Assembly: GCF_000204055.1 (NCBI RefSeq)
Contig: NW_006768777.1
Coordinates: forward strand, 1,223,595 to 1,287,594
Source of the DNA: Melampsora larici-populina 98AG31
Lineage: Eukaryota > Basidiomycota > Pucciniomycetes > Pucciniales > Melampsoraceae
Direction of reading: 5' to 3'
DNA length: 64,000 nt
Positions 1-11,163 of the stretch are shown here, one piece after another. Position numbers and translations under genes: made by a program. The stretch's first letter is position 1, and every line of letters starts with the position of its first letter. Under the pieces are notes generated by a model, which saw only the letters and a program-made list of their open reading frames with translations, had not been told where the DNA came from and did no database searches.

Positions 1-614
1 TCGATCTTCGTCTAGTATGACGCCCTTGGTACGAAAGAAAGTTTTCAAGGATGAAAACCACGTCAAGAAAGCTTTGACATCGTGATACGGACCCTTGAAG
101 ACAGGTCCATCAGCTGTGCGGAATCTCGTGAGGTCGATGCTGCCCTCCTCTCTAGATACTGTCGTCGCTGCGTCTGCTGCTGCATTGGTCTGATTTTCTG
201 CAAGTTTTAAAACAATTTCTTCTAGCTTTTCCATGCGTCTATTCCCGGCAAGCTGAGATTCCAGAACGAGTCTAACTAGATCGGGCATAGGCTTGTCGTC
301 TGCTGCTGATTGGCCCTGCTCGCTCATCGTGGCACAACCCTGCTTGCTTTTCAGATGTTGTAAGTACGGCGGTGCGGTCTTAAATGGTAGTAAGGTGTCG
401 GTACGTTGTCTAGAGGGAGTATCTGGCAGAGATGGTTGCTGGCTATTAGAAGAGTCTGAGTCTGGCTGAGTCTGAGTCTGAGTCTGAATGTCTTGCTTGT
501 TTTCTAGCTTGGCGAGTCGATTAGCTTTGTTAGCCGCTCGAATAATCGCCTCTGGGTCTGGCAAAGGTCCGGCTTGACCAATTGGGTCTGATTTTCCCGC
601 AGTCCTAGTATTCA
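1..614 (-). CDS. Ty3/gypsy-type Gag, N-terminal part, cut by window edge
   Basis: The minus strand is open from an ATG at 614 to the window edge, about 204 codons, without a stop. The first 100 residues are polar with Gln-Thr and Ser repeats. Then comes a short coiled-coil-like stretch, followed by the pattern 'FRTADGPVFKGPYHDVKAF' and 'TWFSSLKTFFRTKGV', the usual entry into the capsid-like region of fungal gypsy Gag (DUF4939/retrotrans_gag type). Gag would coat retrotransposon RNA in cytoplasmic particles. No protease or polymerase is visible because the element continues beyond base 1. It lies on the same strand as the copia remnant next door but belongs to a different family. The retrotransposon call is fairly secure; the gypsy sub-call rests on remembered motif similarity. 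Confidence 0.7.
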
Positions 615-1197
615 TACGAAGAAAAAAAAGATGATCGACCGAATGGTCGGGATGGTTCTCCAGAGTGTGGAGAACCAGAGGTGTTTCGAACTGTAGTGAG
701 ATAATATGGTGATTGAGTACAATTGAGTTGATTCGGATTGAATGAGATTAAGTTTCAATTGGTATGGGGTAATTAAAATTGAACAGTTCGAAGTGATCGC
801 TGTAAAGTTGGCGTCGGTGTCTCGGAATTGGGTTTGAGAAAAAAAAAGTGTAAGGTCTGTATGACCTTCACTCGAGATCACAATAACAGGGACGCTGTGA
901 GGCACAGCGGGACAGGGTTTCTAGAACCCAAGAGACTTTTTATATTTCAAACCAACAGAGATCCCAGTAAAGGAGACTGGTTCCGAAGGATATGAGGTGG
1001 GAAGTCAGTCCCAGATCACTCTAACCATCATAACCACAACTATAGAACAAAGTAAGAGAAAATGAAAAGAAATAAGACGTACCTGGTTCCGAAGGATATG
1101 AGGTGGGAAGTCAGTCCCAGATCACTAAGGAACCAGGAGTAGAATTTGAAAACAATATATATAACGAAACAGCATCCTTAAGTTTAAGTCCTAATTA
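615..1197. repeat. Non-coding junction between two retrotransposons with a 44-bp direct repeat
   Basis: Nothing coding is seen. A 44-bp block beginning CTGGTTCCGAAGGATATGAG occurs exactly twice in direct orientation, at 977-1020 and 1083-1126, with a 106-bp period. This is the likely 5' leader and/or LTR edge of the gypsy element on the minus strand. I could not define TG...CA LTR ends here. Confidence 0.5.
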
Positions 1198-2253
1198 TTA
1201 AGTATTTTGATCTATGTGTAATGTAATGACCGTAGGTCTTACAGCAGATATTTCAGAATTGATATTGATAGACGCTTCCAAATCAGATTGCATTTGAGAA
1301 GATGCATCAGCCTTTGCCTTTGCTGCCTTAGATCGTTTAATTTGATTTTTAGACGGCTTTGGCTTAACAACCTCAGGAACTGATTTTTTGGCTTTTAAAA
1401 TCTTATACTTCTCTAATTTTGACTTCAAGATACGACAATCATCAATACGATGTCCAGTTTGTTCACAGTAAGTACATTTGATCTCCTTTGACTTCTCATT
1501 CTTAACAGACACCACAATTTCAACGTCTTCCAATGATATAGAAGGTTGAGTAGCTTCTTCTCTAAGAACCTTAAGAATAGTTGTCAAGGATACCAAATCA
1601 CGTGGCAATAACGGCACAAGAACTGGTTGCCAATCTGACGTAAGTGAAAGACTGACGGCAGTTGCAAAGATAGTATCTGCAGTAAGAGGCTTGCTAGGAG
1701 TGACTAATGCTTTGAAGCGTTGATAATCCAACGACATGAGTTCTAGATGTTCGGTAATTGAACTGTCACCCATCTTCGCCGTTACTAGCTTTTTTAACCA
1801 GTACATAATAGAACCGGATGAAGCATCTTGATGGGCTTCACACAGAGCTCTCCACTGTCTTTGAGGATCATCTTCATATGGCAACAAGAATTCATAATTT
1901 GCCGGATTCACATATCAAAGAATCAATGCTAAAACTTTGCATCGATCGTGTTCATCAGTAGATGGTAATGGATATGGTTGAACATCCTTTATGAAATATC
2001 CATACAAAGACCCTCTGATGATGGTCCCCATCACAAATTGCCACTGATGATAGTTCGAAGAGTGACCTGGAGCCTCCAATGGTTGAACACCAGTCGCCTC
2101 TAATTGTTTGTTCAAATACAATACAGAAGCAGCAGGCTTAGATTCCACCAAAGCACCAGTTTTTGTTTGTCCAATACTTTTTGGTCGCAAAGATGACAAC
2201 ACTGGAGTAGATGAAGCTGGAAGCTTATCGCCAGCAGTTGACGTTGGAATCAA
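1198..2253 (-). pseudogene. Ty1/copia-type Gag with zinc knuckle, interrupted by one in-frame TGA
   Basis: Two blocks in the same frame (2253-1918 and 1914-1198) are separated only by a TGA at 1915-1917. The N-terminal block carries 'NYHQWQFVMGTIIRG' and the following block 'WRALCEAHQDASSGSIMYWLKKL', the pattern of copia Gag (UBN2/DUF4219 type). A CCHC zinc knuckle (C-x2-C-x4-H-x4-C, 'CTYCEQTGHRIDDC') follows near the C-terminus, as expected for nucleic-acid binding by Gag. Protease, integrase and reverse transcriptase are absent: the copia sequence stops near 1198, where it abuts gypsy-type DNA. The element's 5' LTR and primer-binding site lie upstream (2490-2881). The single TGA could have been CGA. 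It is a dead, truncated copy. Confidence 0.75.
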
Positions 2254-2489
2254 CGTGTCTTAGAAACAAATTGAAGAAGTAGTGGTGAACTAGAGAAGTG
2301 ATACAGTATTGTTGACTGTATGTGATTAACTTTATCGGAGATTTTGATCGATTGATTGAGTTTAGCGTCTGAATACACAGATGGACCTTTCCTTAAGGTT
2401 TTCTAGAAGATTTTGGAAGTATTATCAAATGGTTTTTGATTACTTTGAAACGGTTTTCTGAGTTGATTATCTTATAGAATCATCGAGGT

Positions 2490-2501
2490 GGGCTCATAAC
2501 C
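2490..2501 (-). promoter_or_regulatory. Copia primer-binding site matching the initiator-Met tRNA anticodon arm
   Basis: Directly inside the LTR end (CTTATCA on the minus strand) lies GGTTATGAGCCC. Its complement on the plus strand, GGGCTCATAACC, contains the anticodon loop CTCATAA of fungal initiator-Met tRNA. Copia-class elements are known to prime from an internal fragment of this tRNA rather than from its 3' end. The position immediately next to the LTR supports the call. Confidence 0.7.
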
Positions 2502-2881
2502 TGATAAGATGGATTCTCACTAGAAGAAAGATGTTAGAACATATAGGAAAGGTTCTATTGAAATAGTAGATAACTTACCTAGAAGAAAGATGTTAGAACA
2601 TATAGGAAAGGTGAGGAAGAAAACCAATCCATCTAACAACCAATCTACAATAGATATATGAACTATGCTAATAGGTTATAAGACTATTTGGATAGATTAA
2701 AGTAAGATGTTAGAACATATAGGAAAGGTGAGGAAGAAAACCAATCCATCTAACAACCAATCTACAATAGATATATGAACTATGCTAATAGGTTATAAGA
2801 CTATTTGGATAGATTAAAGTATTAGCATATGATGTAATACAAACATAAAGAAACCAGTGACATCTACACAACATCATAACA
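2502..2881 (-). mobile_element. 5' LTR of the copia remnant (380 bp)
   Basis: On the minus strand the LTR runs from TGTTATGATG (2881) to CTTATCA (2502) and is followed at once by the primer-binding site. The same start, the same end and a shared interior are found in the solo LTR at 30575-30844, so the boundaries are supported by two copies. This copy is about 110 bp longer because it contains a 117-bp tandem duplication. The matching 3' LTR is missing. Confidence 0.75.
2587..2820. repeat. Two exact 117-bp tandem copies inside the LTR
   Basis: Bases 2587-2703 and 2704-2820 are identical 117-bp units. A further partial copy of the first part (about 30 bp, from AGAAGAAAGATGTTAG) lies at 2522-2552. 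The duplication falls in the part of the LTR upstream of the expected transcription start. Confidence 0.85.
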
Positions 2882-4761
2882 CAATCTCTTCCATAGGAAC
2901 AAAGGAAGGTCAATTGGTTTTGACCAAGCAAAACCAGTCAATCTTTGGATTTTGAATGTCTTTGAGAGAACTGAGATCATTTTTCAGCTCATTCATAGGA
3001 CCATGGACAAATTGAATGGATTTTGATGACTTATTCAAACCCCATGATTTCTTAGTTTTATTGACCTCATAAGAGATCTGAGATTATTCTCAACTCGAAA
3101 TTGTATGATTGTCTCATAGCAGATTCAAAGGGATTGGTCTTGATATTGTTCATAATTCATCAATGATCCTGACAACCTCAGTTACCTTGAAAACTCACTT
3201 GCATTTTGGATATCTTTCATACGGTATTCAATCTCAGACTTTTGTTATTTGGCTTGGTACTGGACAGGTTGAAGATATGTAAGATACTAAAAGCTTCAAC
3301 ATCATGTCTTTGTTTCATTTTTTAACAAATGCTCGTTATCAACATAGGAGGAACACTGTAGAATTTCACACAGCAGATGGCTGCTTTCCTTGTTGAGCAG
3401 TGTTTTGTTTCTTGGTCATTGAGGGCCTGCATCTCTTAGCATTTTTATAAAATGTAGTATCATAGACTTGGAAAGTCCATTCTGAGTTGAGAAATCTTGA
3501 GGAATCCATTGCTTGGTTTGTCTGGATTGTGTGCAGTGGGTGGTGAAGATGACAGAGGGAGAGGGAGTGCAGGCAAAGCAATTGGTTTGTGAGCAGCACA
3601 AGGGGTAGTGGTATCTGTCAAGGTATGGTTGTCTGAGCACCCTAAAACTTTTTTCTCTCTGCTGCGTTGTGACTGCTGCAGTGGAATTCTGGGTCTAATT
3701 CTGTTTTATTTTTTCTCTTTTGGACCAAGCTTTTTAGCAAAAGTAATACAACAATTTTCTTTCAATAAATTTGGCAGTTGCACATTATGGAAGCCACACA
3801 CTGGATCTAAAGTTTCCATTTGGATGCTAAGACCCTGGTGGAACAGATTCATAAACTTTCATAGCTTTGCTGTTGGGGACGGTGATTGCTGTACCTTCTT
3901 CATTTTTGGACACAAACTGCTCATTCTAATGTGTATCTGGTAAATTATACATGTAGCTTTCAGAATTGGCAGACATTCCAGGTGTTGACACAAGATTGAC
4001 AATTTTATTGGTCTCACAAGGTTAATGCCTCAATGACTGCCAGTTTTGGACACAAACTGAGTTTCTGACCTGATATACACTACTGCCGTGAAAATCTGTA
4101 AAATATGCAAAAGGATGGGCACACACAGGGGAATGCAACCCTTATTTTCCCATATTTTTTTGACCCCTTCCACCTTGTGTATAATTTTCTATGTCTTTTT
4201 GATTTTCTAAACTCAGTGGTAAATTTGCAATCTGGCGTAGTGTATGGATATTCATGGACGGCCAGTGTCAGCCACCAAGATGTGTCTTGAGATAAGCCGG
4301 CAAGCTAACTAGCTTCTTTGATGAAGTCAAGAAGGTCCACATTGTCCAATGATAACGCTGGAGGGTTGGTATTGTCTGTAATTAACCTGATGTCAGGACA
4401 CTTACTTGCCTCTGAGTCAAGGAAGTCACACTTACAGTCTTCAAAAGCAAGAGATTCCAGGACGTCTGGGCTCAGTACTTGCCTTTGGAGCATCTACTCC
4501 AAGTATTGGATGTTGGTTTCTTGAGGGGATCCATGTTGGTGCAGCAATAGTGGCCAAATTTGGCACAGTAAATGCACTGGCCTTTTCCGGCACGTATAGG
4601 CAGATGAGACTTGCCATCAATAGGGCATGCATAGATTTCCAATATGGTGCGCAGTGTAGAACTTATAACCCAACAAGGGTTATCCAGAGCGTGGAGGGAA
4701 TAATCTACCAATAAGAGACTAGTGGAAGATGTCTAAAGACTGCCCTCCTAAAACAAGACAA
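2882..4761. other. AT-rich stretch without a recognisable gene
   Basis: Short open frames occur on both strands but none shows a convincing domain. The only suggestive piece is on the minus strand at about 4441-4711, with cysteines spaced C-x2-C ('GKGQCIYCAKFGHYCC') after 'DGKSHLP'. It resembles the zinc-ribbon tail of a piggyBac-like transposase, but no upstream catalytic core can be followed, so no gene is called. Confidence 0.4.
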
Positions 4762-5137
4762 TAGGGATTGGGCGAGGTGAAATTTTGTAAAACTCGATTT
4801 GAATGCAACTTCAACAAAGGGCCTGGCAGATCCACCGCGAATATCTATAAACAGATAAGGCTTTTGTATGGAGTTGACCTGAAAATATGTCAGATCAAAG
4901 AATATCACATGCATTTAGGACGGGTTAGTGGAACACACAACCACAAATTTTAGATCAAATCAAAAGCAAAAAAATAATGTGGAGTTACAGGACTTGTGGA
5001 TGGTTGTCTGCTTTGATTGTATTGAAAATTCTCCCTTTGGATTAATTTGGGAGTAGCTGTCCAGTTCTATTGAATTGAAGATACGTGAATATACTCTAAA
5101 ATACGATTTTACAAAACTTCACTTCGCCCAATCCCTA
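4762..5137. mobile_element. MITE copy 1 (376 bp) with inverted ends
   Basis: It starts TAGGGATTGGGCGAGGTGAA and ends with the inverse, TTCACTTCGCCCAATCCCTA, so the termini are inverted repeats of about 20 bp, imperfectly extended by TTTTGTAAAA / TTTTACAAAA. There is no coding capacity. Flanking TA suggests a Tc1/mariner-like source. A second copy follows after one base. Confidence 0.8.
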
Positions 5138-5138
5138 A

Positions 5139-5539
5139 TAGGGATTGGGCGAGGTTAAATATTGTAAAACTGAATTTAGGTGCAACTCCAACAAAGGGCC
5201 TGGCAGATCCACCGCAAATCCAGACTACTTATATCTGCATATGTATAAACAGACAAGGTTTTCAAATGGAGACAACCTGAAGATATGTCAGATCAAAGGA
5301 TATCACACGTCTTGAGGATGGGTGAGTGCAACACACAACAACAATTTTTGGATCAAATCAAAAGCAAAAAAATGGTGGAGTTGCAGGACTTGTGGATAGT
5401 TGTCTGCTTTGATTTTATTGAAAATTGTCTCTCTTGATTGATTTGGAAGTAGCTGTCCAGTTTTATTGAATTGAAGATACGTGAAAATAATCTAAAATAT
5501 GATATTACAATTACAAAAATTCACTTCGCCCAATCCCTA
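5139..5539. mobile_element. MITE copy 2 (401 bp), same family and orientation
   Basis: The same family as the element just upstream: starts TAGGGATTGGGCGAGGTTAA and ends TTCACTTCGCCCAATCCCTA. The interiors align over their length (for example GGGCCTGGCAGATCCACCGC in both) but differ by many substitutions and a few indels. The two copies are therefore not a recent tandem duplication of one sequence. Confidence 0.8.
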
Positions 5540-5817
5540 ATCAGAAAGGGGAACTTCTGCTGAATTGAGTACTGATAAGTATCAAAAGAGAAATATATGC
5601 CAATTGACTTTCAAAGGACCAAAAAGTGTGAGTTTGAATGAAAATAGCAGAGTTTTGATTGTTTGTCAAAGTTCATTCCTTGGCTTGTACCGAAATACAG
5701 GAACCAAAACCGATCTTGATGAGTTAAGCTTGAAATATGTTCTACAAAGTGGTTTTGATTGTAAATTATGTTGTAGCCCTGCCACACTCTTATCATCAAC
5801 TTCATTCGTTTCAAAAC

Positions 5818-7791
5818 ATGCCACCTATCGATTCAGATTCAGATGACGGTGATTCAGATTACAATCCAACAAGTAGAACCACAAGATCAAAACAAAATCA
5901 AACCACCACCACCACCACAAACACAAGTACTCAAGCTCCACCCAAATCAAAGAAAAAAGCAACAGCTTATGCAAGTAAAGATGGTCAAGGTTATGCTTGG
6001 GAAGATGAATACAAAAGAAGTTGGGATAACGTTAGAGAAGATGATTCTGGTAGTCTTGAAGGAGCTGTCAATCAATTAATGGCTAATAAACGTAAAAGGT
6101 ATCAAATCAACTTACTTCAAATGCCTTTTGGTCAAGAAACCAATTATTGATCATGGATTGGTATTGATATTATGATCGGAATAGGATCATTCGAGATACT
6201 ACTTCTATTCAACGAGGTATCATTCGACATCTTTGTTTAGTCATCGATCTTTCATTGGCTATGACCGATCGCGATTTACGACCTAATCGATTAGAAATGA
6301 GTTTAAACTATGCTCAGGTGTGGTGATCATTTAACAAGACCGCGATCCTTTTTCCTAAATACATCTCATTCTGGAACTCATCATCATTATCTTTGGTTTG
6401 GTTTATCTTCAATAGGAATTTGTTACCGAGTTTTTCGATCAAAATCCAATTAGTCAAATGTGTATCTTTATTACCAAAGATGCTATTGCTGAAAGGTTAA
6501 GTCCTCTATCTGGTATGTTTTTGATCTTCTGGATTATATTGATGAACAAGATTCTCACTTATGATTTACGCGTTTGGTTACTGATATCAGGTAATCCAGT
6601 CGATCATCACAAAGCATTGAGTAATAAACGTAAACTCGAACCTTCAGGAGAGCCATCTCTTCAAAATGCACTTGAGATGGCACGTGCTACTCTGGCGTGA
6701 GTTATGGGTTATCAAGATTTATGTGTGATAAGTCTCTATCTAATGATCACCTCGATCATAGTCATTTACCTCCTCATGGATCTAAGGAAACTTTGGTCAT
6801 CATGGGATCTTTGACAACTTGTGATCCAGAAGATATACATAAAACGATCGAAAAGTTAGAAAAAGATCGGTATGTGCCTCATTCTCTTATCAACCATTCT
6901 TGAAGTATCTCTGAGGAACACGATCGCTTCCTAATACCATGCTCTGTATATCTCAGTATGCGAGTTTCGATCGTAGGCTTGTCTGCAGAGATCAATATTT
7001 GTAAAGAAATATGTCGAAAGACTAAAGGTTTGTCTAATAGGGTTTCATTCGTGCCTTGAACCAAGCTTGTTGACGTCCCTGATTGGGTTCTTTGATCTGA
7101 TTCTTTCCTCCGGGATCTTAGGTAAATATGGTGTGATCATGAACGAAACTCATTTCAAAGAGCTATTATTCGAATCCATACCACCCCCACCATCACTTGT
7201 AAACTCAAGTACGAGTCAATCCAATCGATCTACCAATACCACTTCATCAGATTTGATGCAAATGGGATTCCCAACTAAACTCTCGAATCCGATCCCATCT
7301 TTATGTGCTTGTCATTCTAAATTGAAATCATCTGGATTTATTTGTCCTAGATGTGGTAGTAAATTATGTGATGTACCTACCGATTGTTTGATTTGTGGTT
7401 TAACAGTCGTTAGCTCTCCTCATTTGGCTAGAAGTTATCGACATCTTTTTCCAGTAGCTAATTGGAAAGAAATTGATAGGTATCTATCTTTCGGATTCAA
7501 ATTCTAAGATCGATTCATGATTTATTTTTTACTGATATAAGCTTTTTTTGTGTTTTTGGTGGGGGGGATAGTTCGAGTGAAAATCACGAAATAGAATGTC
7601 CTACGTCTTGTTATGGTTGTTCCCAAGTTTTTTCTACTTCATCTACTACTACTACTACTACTACTACCACTACCACTACTATCACAAATCAGTCTTCTAA
7701 ATTCATGTGTAATCGTTGTAAACATATCTTTTGTTCTACTTGTGATCTGTTTCATGAACAATTAGGATTATGTCCAGGTTGTTGTACTTAG
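5818..7791 (+). CDS. SSL1: TFIIH core subunit SSL1 (p44/GTF2H2)
   Basis: SSL1 is a core TFIIH subunit acting in transcription initiation and nucleotide-excision repair, where it binds and stimulates the XPD/Rad3 helicase. Eight exons join in frame: 5818-6098, 6185-6317, 6416-6512, 6591-6696, 6762-6869, 6957-7027, 7122-7479, 7572-7791 (457 aa). An acidic, Thr-rich N-terminus leads to 'EYKRSWDNVREDDSGSLEGA', typical of the family. Next is a von Willebrand A-like domain (about 100-285; 'LCLVIDLSLAMTDRDLRPNR', 'SLTTCDP', 'VSIVGLSAE'). A C4 zinc finger (Cys340, 343, 354, 357) precedes 'PHLARSYRHLFP', and a C-terminal RING-like cluster ends '...CSTCDLF...CPGCCT'. A run of Thr codons (ACT/ACC, about 7652-7680) sits between the two zinc modules. 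All introns are 65-98 nt and GT-AG. The start is the first ATG before the conserved block. Confidence 0.93.
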
Positions 7792-9124
7792 GAAAATTTG
7801 GATTCAAAGATCCTTAATAATCAATTCTTTGGACTAGGAGCGAGCTTCTAGAAAGGAGAATAGGTGACAGGTGTTGAGACCTGTGAAAGAGCCTCCCTGT
7901 ACGATGAGTGATCATTCGCCTTGCGAATGATCTGCACGCTGTGCTCTTTACCTCATCCAAAAAATATAGACGAATCTCTTTACCATGAGTGACGCTCTTT
8001 ACCATTCATAGAGATCTTATATAGTAGTTACTTTTTAGGCCGCCCCATAGCGGACCTTTTTGATGCTTTGAGTCTTGCACATGTACTTAACTATTCTGTA
8101 TAGTTCTTATCACTACATTGCAATTAGGGCTCAACGCCCCGATTCAAGCTAAATCACTCTCATCGTGAGTATCAGCTTGAACCACTTCAACACTAACCTA
8201 TTCTTAAATATTTTGTTGAGAGCTTCTAACGACGTAAACGACGTCAACTTGAACCCCCGCAGTGATGATGTAAGAACAAGATGATCAGAAAACCGTTCGA
8301 GCCTTAAACAATCGATGCGTCGTTGGGAAGAGTCTTTGCTCTTGACCTGGTTGCAAGTCACGTCGTTGTGAAAGGTACCGGGATCACAGATTACGACTCG
8401 GAAGCGAACGAGAAACAGATGATATGTAAACTCCTCAGGTTAGCTTTATTGAAAGATGCATTCGAACTCCATCCACCGAAACCCGCATGATGGTCTCTAG
8501 CAACTCAGGCATTGCGGAGACAGACGACAATGTCTCCAAGATCAGCGTGTGGTGTGTCGAGGGTGTTTTATTGACTACTGTTGTAATCGAAATGAAAGAG
8601 AGAAGTCTTCCTCCCATCGAGAGGAAATTTCATTCTAATCCTCCGAAGCAATTCAATTTGACAAGGTACATAATCTTTTTAATCACATATTCGTTGGACC
8701 ACCTATTCTTTAAGTTCAAGGCTGGCATACGGACGACTGTCTTCCTTGTTAATGCCCTATACGAACACCGCAAATTAATCTGATTTGGCCCACATTATGC
8801 CTTCATGCTTCCGAGAGACGGGTTATGTAAGCCATCTCAGATTCCTTGCGCTGAAGATCTTGAACGCTGAACACTCGCATTTTGTGCTTTTAGCTTTATC
8901 GACTATTTTCGCATCGGTTTTTGTGCATCTTCGTCATAATTACCACATCTTTAACTTTACTTCAGTGTTGGCTTTGCAGTCGAAGTCTCACTATAAATGT
9001 CAGTCTTTTGAACACTTATGTCCCAGCGTCTGAAAAGCCTTTTATCACTGTTGCTCATGCATTATGGAACTCCAAACATATCTAGCATAATGGGGCCAAG
9101 TTGTTGCTTAACATCATCTTCTCC
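7792..9124. other. Intergenic stretch, no gene recognised
   Basis: Short frames exist on both strands but none has family signatures. The last few hundred bases (about 8680-9090) could hold unrecognised 5' exons of the membrane-protein gene that follows. An in-frame TAG at 9084 that could also be a splice acceptor prevents a confident extension. Confidence 0.4.
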
Positions 9125-11163
9125 ATGGAACATCCTGAAGCTCTGAAATCTAAGGTTTTGCCGCTGCGAACGGCAATACAGAAAGCACGCAATGGTTCTA
9201 CGGTAGACGGTTCTATGGCCAATTCCACATCATTCATTCTTGACAATAAGCTGGTAACTTTAAACTCTGAGTGCATCCAAGAACTCAAGAAGCCCCTCTT
9301 GAATCTAGATCGAAATTACCGCACGAATATAGCTACTGTGGTCTTTCAGCCCTGGGTAAGCTGTTCACATACCTTATTGGCTTCTTGAGCCAGGCTACGA
9401 TGATCTAATCCTGGAGTCATCCGATGTAGGTCTGGGGTCTGGGCATGTGGGCATTGATACTTGAGTCTGTCCCTCATCTCGCAGCGGTGTGGGTAGCAGA
9501 TATAATCATCACTGTGTTTGGCGCCCTCGATCTTCACGAAACCAATCTGTTACACGAATATGTACGTCAACACCCGGGTGGTATCCTCGAGATGTAGCTG
9601 AGAAGACTTTGAACATAAAGAATCACTCATGTTGGTATATTTGGAACAGTTTCATCAGGTGGTCATCAACCATTGTGGCGGAATAGACGTCCTTCCGATG
9701 TACTGGGCTGACGTACTACGACTGGATTCAGCTGCTGTTGTCTTTGCCGTACTAGGATTATTAGCCACCTCCTATGTATCGTACAAATTGTATTCTGTGA
9801 GTAGGACGTTTGTACTTTCGTGTCAAAGATGAATGGCTGACACTATGTTTGGGGGTTATAGGTTCTGGACTGGCGAACTTTTAAAAGATTAGGAGCAGGT
9901 CGAACTGTGCGAGTTGCACATAGTTTTTCACTTGCATTCACTGTTACCTTACATTTGAACGCATACTTCATTGTTGTATTTCTGGTGAGCTCATCAATTG
10001 AGAAGCATGACTTAAACATCCGATATTACTGAGAAAGTCCTGCTATAGTCACTTTGGCTCGATGAATTAATCATACACGTATGGGATCCAAACGAGCAAT
10101 CAAACCATCTGCACAGGTCTCCCCTCTTCAAGAAGATTTTGATTGCTCTTCTTGGTCTCTCTTTACCTTGGCTGTTTTTAGGACAGTGAGTCAGGTTTTA
10201 TCAATGTTCATGTTCATAATCTCAATGTTGGCTGTCGAAAACTGATCCAATAGTTTCTGACCCCGTCATTAATCAAATAAACTTCCCCGTTACTGAGGGT
10301 AGCTGGTCATTAAACAACGAAAACATCATCGGGTTGATCTGTTTTGTGGTTTTCGATTTTATGCTTCTGTACGCTCAAGATCTACACTATTCAAAAGATC
10401 TCTGTGTATAGAGCAGTTGAAGATTGTTTTTTTTATTCAGGATACTAAGCATATTTCTACTTGCGTCTAAAGACTCGCATGTCATGACTGAAAATTGGAT
10501 ATTCTGTACGTAGGGAGTGCCCTATGCAGACCAGAGAACTCAATTGTCCATACACTGACTGCCTCCCGAATATTCATATGTTTATTTTGTCCTTGATTAG
10601 TAAAGTTTACGGGTGTCACTGCATGTGTTTTGCTTTTTGCCAGTTTGATTTTTGCGATCATCTGTTTTGTAACCTTTGACAGAGGTCTTCTATTGCAAGG
10701 TAAAAAAAACTCATCTACATTTCTGACCTATTAGGTTTCTCAGTGAGTTTACAAATCCACAAAATTTCTTTGTATTTTCATTGCAGCCCATACAGATTCA
10801 CGCGAACTCGGAGAAGACTTGGCGAAACCCAATATGTCTGATGTATCCGGCTGCGTCCAGTTCCCCTCCAATAAGGTCCCGCCAGTCTCTTACCACGCTG
10901 ATTCCCGGCAGAAGTACGTCACTGGTTACTCTAATCGCCTGGGATCACCTTCTGGCCTTGAGAACTCTTTTTACCATGGGGAACATACCCTACACAATAC
11001 ATGTAATGTGGTTACTGATCCACAGCTACAAATTCCCTCCAAGGTTGACCCAAGGACATATTCTTCATCTCGGATGAAGGCTAGGAAGAGCTCTATGTCA
11101 ATTTTTCCAAGACGAAAACAGGATTATCTGAAAAGTCCTCCAATCGATGCCTCAATTCAGTAG
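9125..11163 (+). CDS. Fungal multi-pass membrane protein of unknown function
   Basis: Nine exons join in frame: 9125-9355, 9466-9561, 9659-9796 (9650 is an equally good acceptor), 9862-9984, 10049-10185, 10303-10368, 10441-10505, 10601-10699, 10787-11163 (443 aa). After an N-terminal soluble part come about six hydrophobic segments, with markers such as 'AAVWVADIIITVFGAL', 'AAVVFAVLGLLATSYVSYKL', then 'LDWRTFKRLGAG', then 'HLNAYFIVVFLSLWLDE'. The order and the 'DWRTFKRLGA' motif resemble a conserved basidiomycete membrane-protein family with no assigned role. The C-terminal ~120 residues are hydrophilic and Ser/Arg-rich, probably cytosolic. The 5' end is uncertain: the frame is open upstream to 9085 and a first exon may be missing. 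Cellular membrane and function cannot be told from sequence. Confidence 0.7.

Noticed and set aside
977..1126. The 44-bp direct repeat as LTR pair or CRISPR-like array
   Set aside because: Only two copies, no TG...CA tips, and the host is eukaryotic; it is a simple leader or LTR-edge duplication.
3366..3943. Overlapping short frames on both strands as small genes
   Set aside because: No start context, motif or splice pattern; composition is that of non-coding DNA.
4441..4711. piggyBac-like transposase gene on the minus strand
   Set aside because: Only a Cys-rich tail is suggestive. No DDD core can be read in any frame upstream, so only a note was kept.
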